From contig NW_023503409.1 in assembly GCF_014529535.1 (NCBI RefSeq), positions 5,084,390 to 5,148,389 on the forward strand: DNA of 64,000 nucleotides, written 5' to 3'. Origin of the DNA: Bradysia coprophila. Lineage: Eukaryota > Arthropoda > Insecta > Diptera > Sciaridae. Both the position numbers and the translations under genes were made by a program. Each line of letters opens with the position of its first letter. The first letter of the stretch is position 1. Positions 60,501-64,000 of this stretch are shown in pieces. A model generated the notes under the pieces. It was not told where the DNA came from and did not search any database. It saw nothing but the letters and a program-made list of their open reading frames with translations.

Positions 60501-63500
60501 TGATGTCGAAGGGACGAAACGTTCTGGGATAAAGAAACGGATGAAATAAAATATGAAAAAGGCATTAAATTGGCAAAGGGATACACTTCTTGTATAATGT
60601 AAAATGTCGACTAAGTAGTAGCCGAATAAGTTTCTTTGTAAACATGAAGATTAATCGAATTATAAATTTATTTTTATTTTTTATTTTTTATACAGCATCA
60701 GCATCGGGTTAGTTATTACACGTACGGTATGCACAGATATTATAAGGTCGGTATATTAAGTATATATAAACCAGAGTATAAAACGAGTTAAAATTTGAAT
60801 TGTAAAAGAATAAACAACAGCACAGAATTATATACAAAACAACGAATGAGATAAAATACACATTAGAATAACACGTATTGTTTTAGATGCATGGAACATT
60901 TAACTAAATACCTGGGTACACGTCTGACGACCTATTTCATATTTAAGCGAAATTGATTTTTTCCGTTTAGGTGGATTCTACGAAAAAAAAATCATAAAAT
61001 TATAATTGCGATGTAGAGATGCTCGATGGAAAACTCATTTTTCTTTTATCTCTGACGTTATCTGTTATGCTTGTCGGTTTGTTCATTAGCCAGACGAATT
61101 ATATATGAAATTTTAACAAAATATAAAACTTTAAAATAACTACCTCGGCATCGGGATGGGCTTTATCCAGATCTTCGTAATCCAAATTTTGATTTTCCAG
61201 ATGTTCTTCCTCTGTTTGTGGCATCGATTGCAACTCCTCCTTTGACTTAAAATCCAATTTGGTTATAAATGGTGGACATATCAAACCGAGCATGACCTGA
61301 AAAATTGTTGTCATAAAAACTGAGATTTAACTATTCCGAATTCGGTGTCTTACCTTCAGATTAGTGTTTTTCCTCGTCCTGGAAGTGTAAAAGAAAACAT
61401 TAAATCAACAATTTATCTTACGTTCACCATCACCACTTTACCTCAATCCACCCATCCACAAATCGGCCAAAATAACCTGACTGCACGGATGAGCTAACAG
61501 CGGCCTATGATTAGCAGCTACAGCTAGTGACAAACAACTTTGGCTTGACCACGACTGCAGCTCACAAGTGAGCAATCGTTGTGCCCGTTCTGCATCTTGT
61601 CGATAACAAAAATCTAAAAGTTTTATTCCTTTCGCCTCGAAATCTTTAGCATAAGCCTTCAGTTCGTCGTAAATTTCTGTGTCCAGATCATCCTCAGCTG
61701 CTTCGTGTGCCATGGCTTTGTACAATTTACAAGCGACGAGTGATTTGGCTGAAAGTGAATCGGTAAAATGTAGCACTCTAACATTGTGGAGAAACGGCAG
61801 ACCCAATGCTATCATTCTGAAAACGTTGGATGGAAAAATTACCTAATGACTCTTCACCATGAGCCCACATAAGTAGAGCCATTTCTTGACGTTTTGTTAG
61901 CACAGCCCATATCTGGAATGATTTGAGTCGATTATTTTTCATGGTCATTCAGGCGATGCCCGAAAGGCTTTTTGACGCCCGAAGACTTTTTGACGCCCGA
62001 AGACTTTTTGACGCCCGAAGACTTTTTTTGAGCCAGTCCGACCCTGACATCAGAGAAGTGAATAAACAGTTTTCGAATGGTAGAAATTAACCCCCAATTT
62101 TAACTAAAAGAACTGTTGCTATTGAGAGCAGATCAATATAATTAAAATTAATAAAAATAGAAAATCAGCCAACAATTATCATCGCATATACTGCCAGCAA
62201 CAATTCCAGTCCTGTATGCATTGTAGCTGAGCTAAACCTTTTTACTGTACAAACTATTCTCCACCTACGCGAGACAACGCAAAACATTCCCATAATTTAT
62301 GAGGTCGATGTTCATTCCATAAATTTTATGAATAGTAGGACGACGAGCATTTATGATTCCGATAACTTTTTTTACAAATTCATAGAATGTCATGATATTG
62401 TGTTGGAAATACGTTGTCAAATTTTAAAAAAAATCGTCGAACATTTCGCGTTAGTCTAGAGAAAATCTACTCAATCCCAAATCGAAGTCGAAACCGACAG
62501 CATTTTCTTTCACTTCACTTTCTTAACCTGTCACAGACGGCAAGCATATTAACAGTTTTACTATTTGACCTATTATTTCATTTGATCAAAGATTTTCTTA
62601 AATTGATTTCAGAAATCTTTTACTTCATTCGTTTTGAACATGCTTTTTACTTAAAAGACCCCATTAGTCAGAGGCTGTCGTTTATTATTGCTATCGTTGT
62701 CGATAACAGATTCATAACATACCATCAACGACATAATTAACCCAACGACACCCACAGACATTTCCATAAATCAGTTGTCATTTTCGTGTCGAAAGCTTTA
62801 GTTATAAATGCTGACAAGTGGCGTTAGAAATGAAAATTTATTTTCAACATTAATTATTGTCCATCGGAAAACTGTTTAGTCACTCTTAAGAATACACTTT
62901 TTATCTCCCAAATATTGAAAATTCTCCGTGAAAAAATATATCAAATTACCAGAAGCTCGTTGAAGGGAAATTCAAACAAAGCCATTTCGGATGTAAATGG
63001 AAGAAGTCCCGCTAAAAGGCTCATTGAATTAGCACCAGGATGACGTTGAAATGTTGACGATTTTCTATATGTATTCACGTAGCTATTCATAACTTTGGCG
63101 TAAATTGGACGAAATTTTCGACGGGTGTAGTAAGACCTGTGTGTACACAAAATAATGATGCAAACGTACCGTTGAAAGTGGATGTATAGAAGGATGAAAA
63201 TTGTGAATGGCAATGGCACTACATCAAACCGAAATAGATGCACATCATCAACATTAACATTACCCAACAGTAGTGAAATATAAAATCAACTCGATGCCGG
63301 AAGCGATTATATAGGTCAGTTAACGAAGATGCTTTTTTCGTTATTTGTTTTTTTGTTTGAATGTAATCAATGAGTATTAATTGATGGATTTATATAAGTT
63401 TGATGTATTGCTAGCGCACAAACCACTTAGGAGTTCAACAGCTTTTGATTTTACTCACCGATATGCACCACCCATCAATTTATTTATTACTAAACCTATA

Positions 63501-63978
63501 TCATGAAGCGTATAAATGTATCCTTTGGGTATGTGAGGACGAACATCTCTTAAAATAAATCTGAAATTTAAACAACAGTTATCTCGTTACCATCATACCC
63601 TAGGGCCGATCATTCACTGTCAATATCAACATACCCTAAAGTATTAGCTGGACCATGTTTTGTGTTGTACAACTCTTCAAGCCTTGGAATGGTTAAAAAT
63701 TTCTTCATTGAAACGCCATTTTCTAACAATAATTTAACGAAATCGATCCGATCATGTTCTAGAGCCTGCATCATAGCTTCGTCGAGAGCCCCATGCGGCC
63801 ATTCTTGTCCGTAAACGAAAATTTCGGTTCGAGCAATGTCGACGCGATTCCATGTCAATGCTAAACTCAATTGCTCGGGAGGACTTAAATGCTGCGACTT
63901 AAACAGTGCCGTTAGTATGGTCTGATCCAATTCGTGCACCTCACCCTCGGGTTTTTCTTGGATTCGATACACAGTTAT
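51543..63978 (-). CDS. Trpm: TRPM-family cation channel, 23 exons, 5' end outside window
   Basis: Exons, 5' to 3': 63635-63978, 63459-63560, 62950-63136, 61843-61912, 61442-61748, 61354-61378, 61144-61296, 59439-59495, 57523-57669, 57368-57443, 57224-57305, 56968-57158, 56896-56903, 56699-56836, 56539-56638, 56349-56470, 54071-54194, 53749-53981, 53490-53675, 53288-53428, 52819-53227, 52471-52757, 51543-52349. All 22 junctions keep frame (1431 residues to the stop). The first seven exons are the MHR region ([52 protein letters not shown]). The membrane domain starts near FWADSMAYM; the pore region is [29 protein letters not shown] is S6 with the TRP region after it. A coiled coil ([13 protein letters not shown]...) and a Ser-rich tail follow, with no alpha-kinase, as in Drosophila Trpm. 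It conducts Mg/Zn/Ca in flies. Exon 59439-59495 (57 nt) could be a cassette exon. Confidence 0.96.
54372..54523. mobile_element. MITE family C, copy 1, in Trpm intron
   Basis: The left end is CCTGTCACAGACGGC and the right end is GCCGTCTGTAACAAG followed by TTAA. The left flank is TTA rather than full TTAA. Related sequences are at 57791-57938 and 62527-62680. The right end abuts, and may overlap, the large foldback at 54506-56153. Confidence 0.65.
54506..56153. repeat. 1.65-kb near-perfect foldback in a Trpm intron
   Basis: Two arms of about 790 bp are inverted copies of each other; for example AGAGTGATATCGCCAAGACT near 54528 is mirrored near 56130, and ACCGAAGTCTTGTAAAAAAA near 54980 near 55660. 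The loop near 55300-55350 is only tens of bases. The arms differ at a few percent of sites. An 8-bp repeat CAAATTAG occurs at 54498-54505 and 56154-56161, but the left copy lies in MITE-like sequence, so the border is uncertain (TTAA at 54524-54527 and 56132-56135 is the alternative). Arms contain open frames of up to about 110 codons of unknown origin; no capsid, polymerase or transposase motif was recognised. The family is unknown. Confidence 0.85.
57670..59438. other. Trpm intron (1.77 kb) with a MITE
   Basis: It contains MITE family C copy 2 at 57791-57938. A 115-codon plus-strand frame at 58869-59216 is not recognisable and lies in antisense to the intron; I see no other exon here. Confidence 0.55.
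57791..57938. mobile_element. MITE family C, copy 2, TTAA flank
   Basis: The left end CCTTTCACAGACGGAAAT and right end ATATCCGTCTGCAAAAGG are inverted copies with mismatches. The right flank is TTAA (57939-57942); the left flank is GTAA, a likely mutated TTAA. The pattern fits piggyBac-type MITEs. Confidence 0.7.
59496..61143. other. Trpm intron (1.65 kb), nothing recognised
   Basis: AT-rich intron between the 57-nt exon and the exon at 61144-61296. I see no coding exon, RNA gene or clear inverted repeat. Confidence 0.5.
61950..62046. repeat. hAT-like MITE remnant with 18-bp tandem repeats
   Basis: Within a Trpm intron (61913-62949) a block starts CAGGCGATGCCCGAAAGG and ends GAGCCAGTCCGACCCTG, the latter matching the right end of the element at 38262-38395. 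Its centre is four tandem units of GCCCGAAGACTTTTTGAC. No target-site duplication is visible. Confidence 0.65.
62527..62680. mobile_element. MITE family C, degenerate copy 3
   Basis: TTAA (62523-62526) precedes CCTGTCACAGACGGCAAGCA, and the interior closely follows copy 1 (ATTAACAGTTTTACTATTTG, then TTTTACTTCATTCGTTTTGA). The right end is diverged (near ATTAGTCAGAGGCTGTCG), so the border is approximate. Confidence 0.55.
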
Positions 63979-64000
63979 CTGAAATGAAATCGTCGGTAAT

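Overview
This looks like nuclear DNA of a dipteran insect. Evidence: AT-rich sequence; split genes with GT-AG introns, many only 45-75 bp; genes that match Drosophila families (Trpm, alphaPS3-type integrins, maltases, Diedel); and many miniature inverted-repeat transposons. A lower dipteran such as a fungus gnat would fit, but that placement is an inference. Exon models were read by eye; for every complete model the reading frame was checked across all junctions.

Layout. 1-7942: repeat-rich DNA with one small secreted follistatin/Kazal-type gene (3273-5609, +). 7943-10414 (+): a six-exon cytosolic sulfotransferase. About 10996-21640: a tandem duplication of a ~5 kb unit, each carrying a six-exon secreted GH13 alpha-glucosidase (12907-15861 and 18625-21147, +). 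23086-23433 (-): a Diedel-like cysteine-rich secreted protein, followed by an unrecognised Gly-rich gene (24748-25210, -). 28161-34834 and 41213-45845 (+): two paralogous integrin alpha genes. Between them lie a non-LTR retrotransposon fragment, three short inverted-repeat transposons with clear target-site duplications, and an NAD(P)H-dependent FMN reductase-like gene (39732-40434, +). 46136-46960 (-): an intronless diaminopimelate epimerase (dapF) of bacterial type. 51543-63978 (-): 23 exons of the TRPM cation channel, including an 8-nt microexon; the 5' end lies beyond the window.

Most notable points: (i) dapF, a bacterial lysine/peptidoglycan enzyme with both catalytic cysteines, sits between two insect genes as a likely horizontal transfer. 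(ii) A 1.65 kb near-perfect foldback lies inside a Trpm intron and would be transcribed as a long hairpin. (iii) The first maltase copy lost its ancestral stop and gained a new C-terminal tail. (iv) Diedel-like and follistatin-like small secreted proteins. (v) Several MITE families have target-site duplications of 4, 7 or 8 bp that can be read directly.

The genes do not form a pathway. Diedel (immune cytokine), dapF (chemistry of DAP, the peptidoglycan residue that insect IMD receptors sense) and the hemocyte-type integrins could share an immunity or symbiosis theme, but that is speculation.
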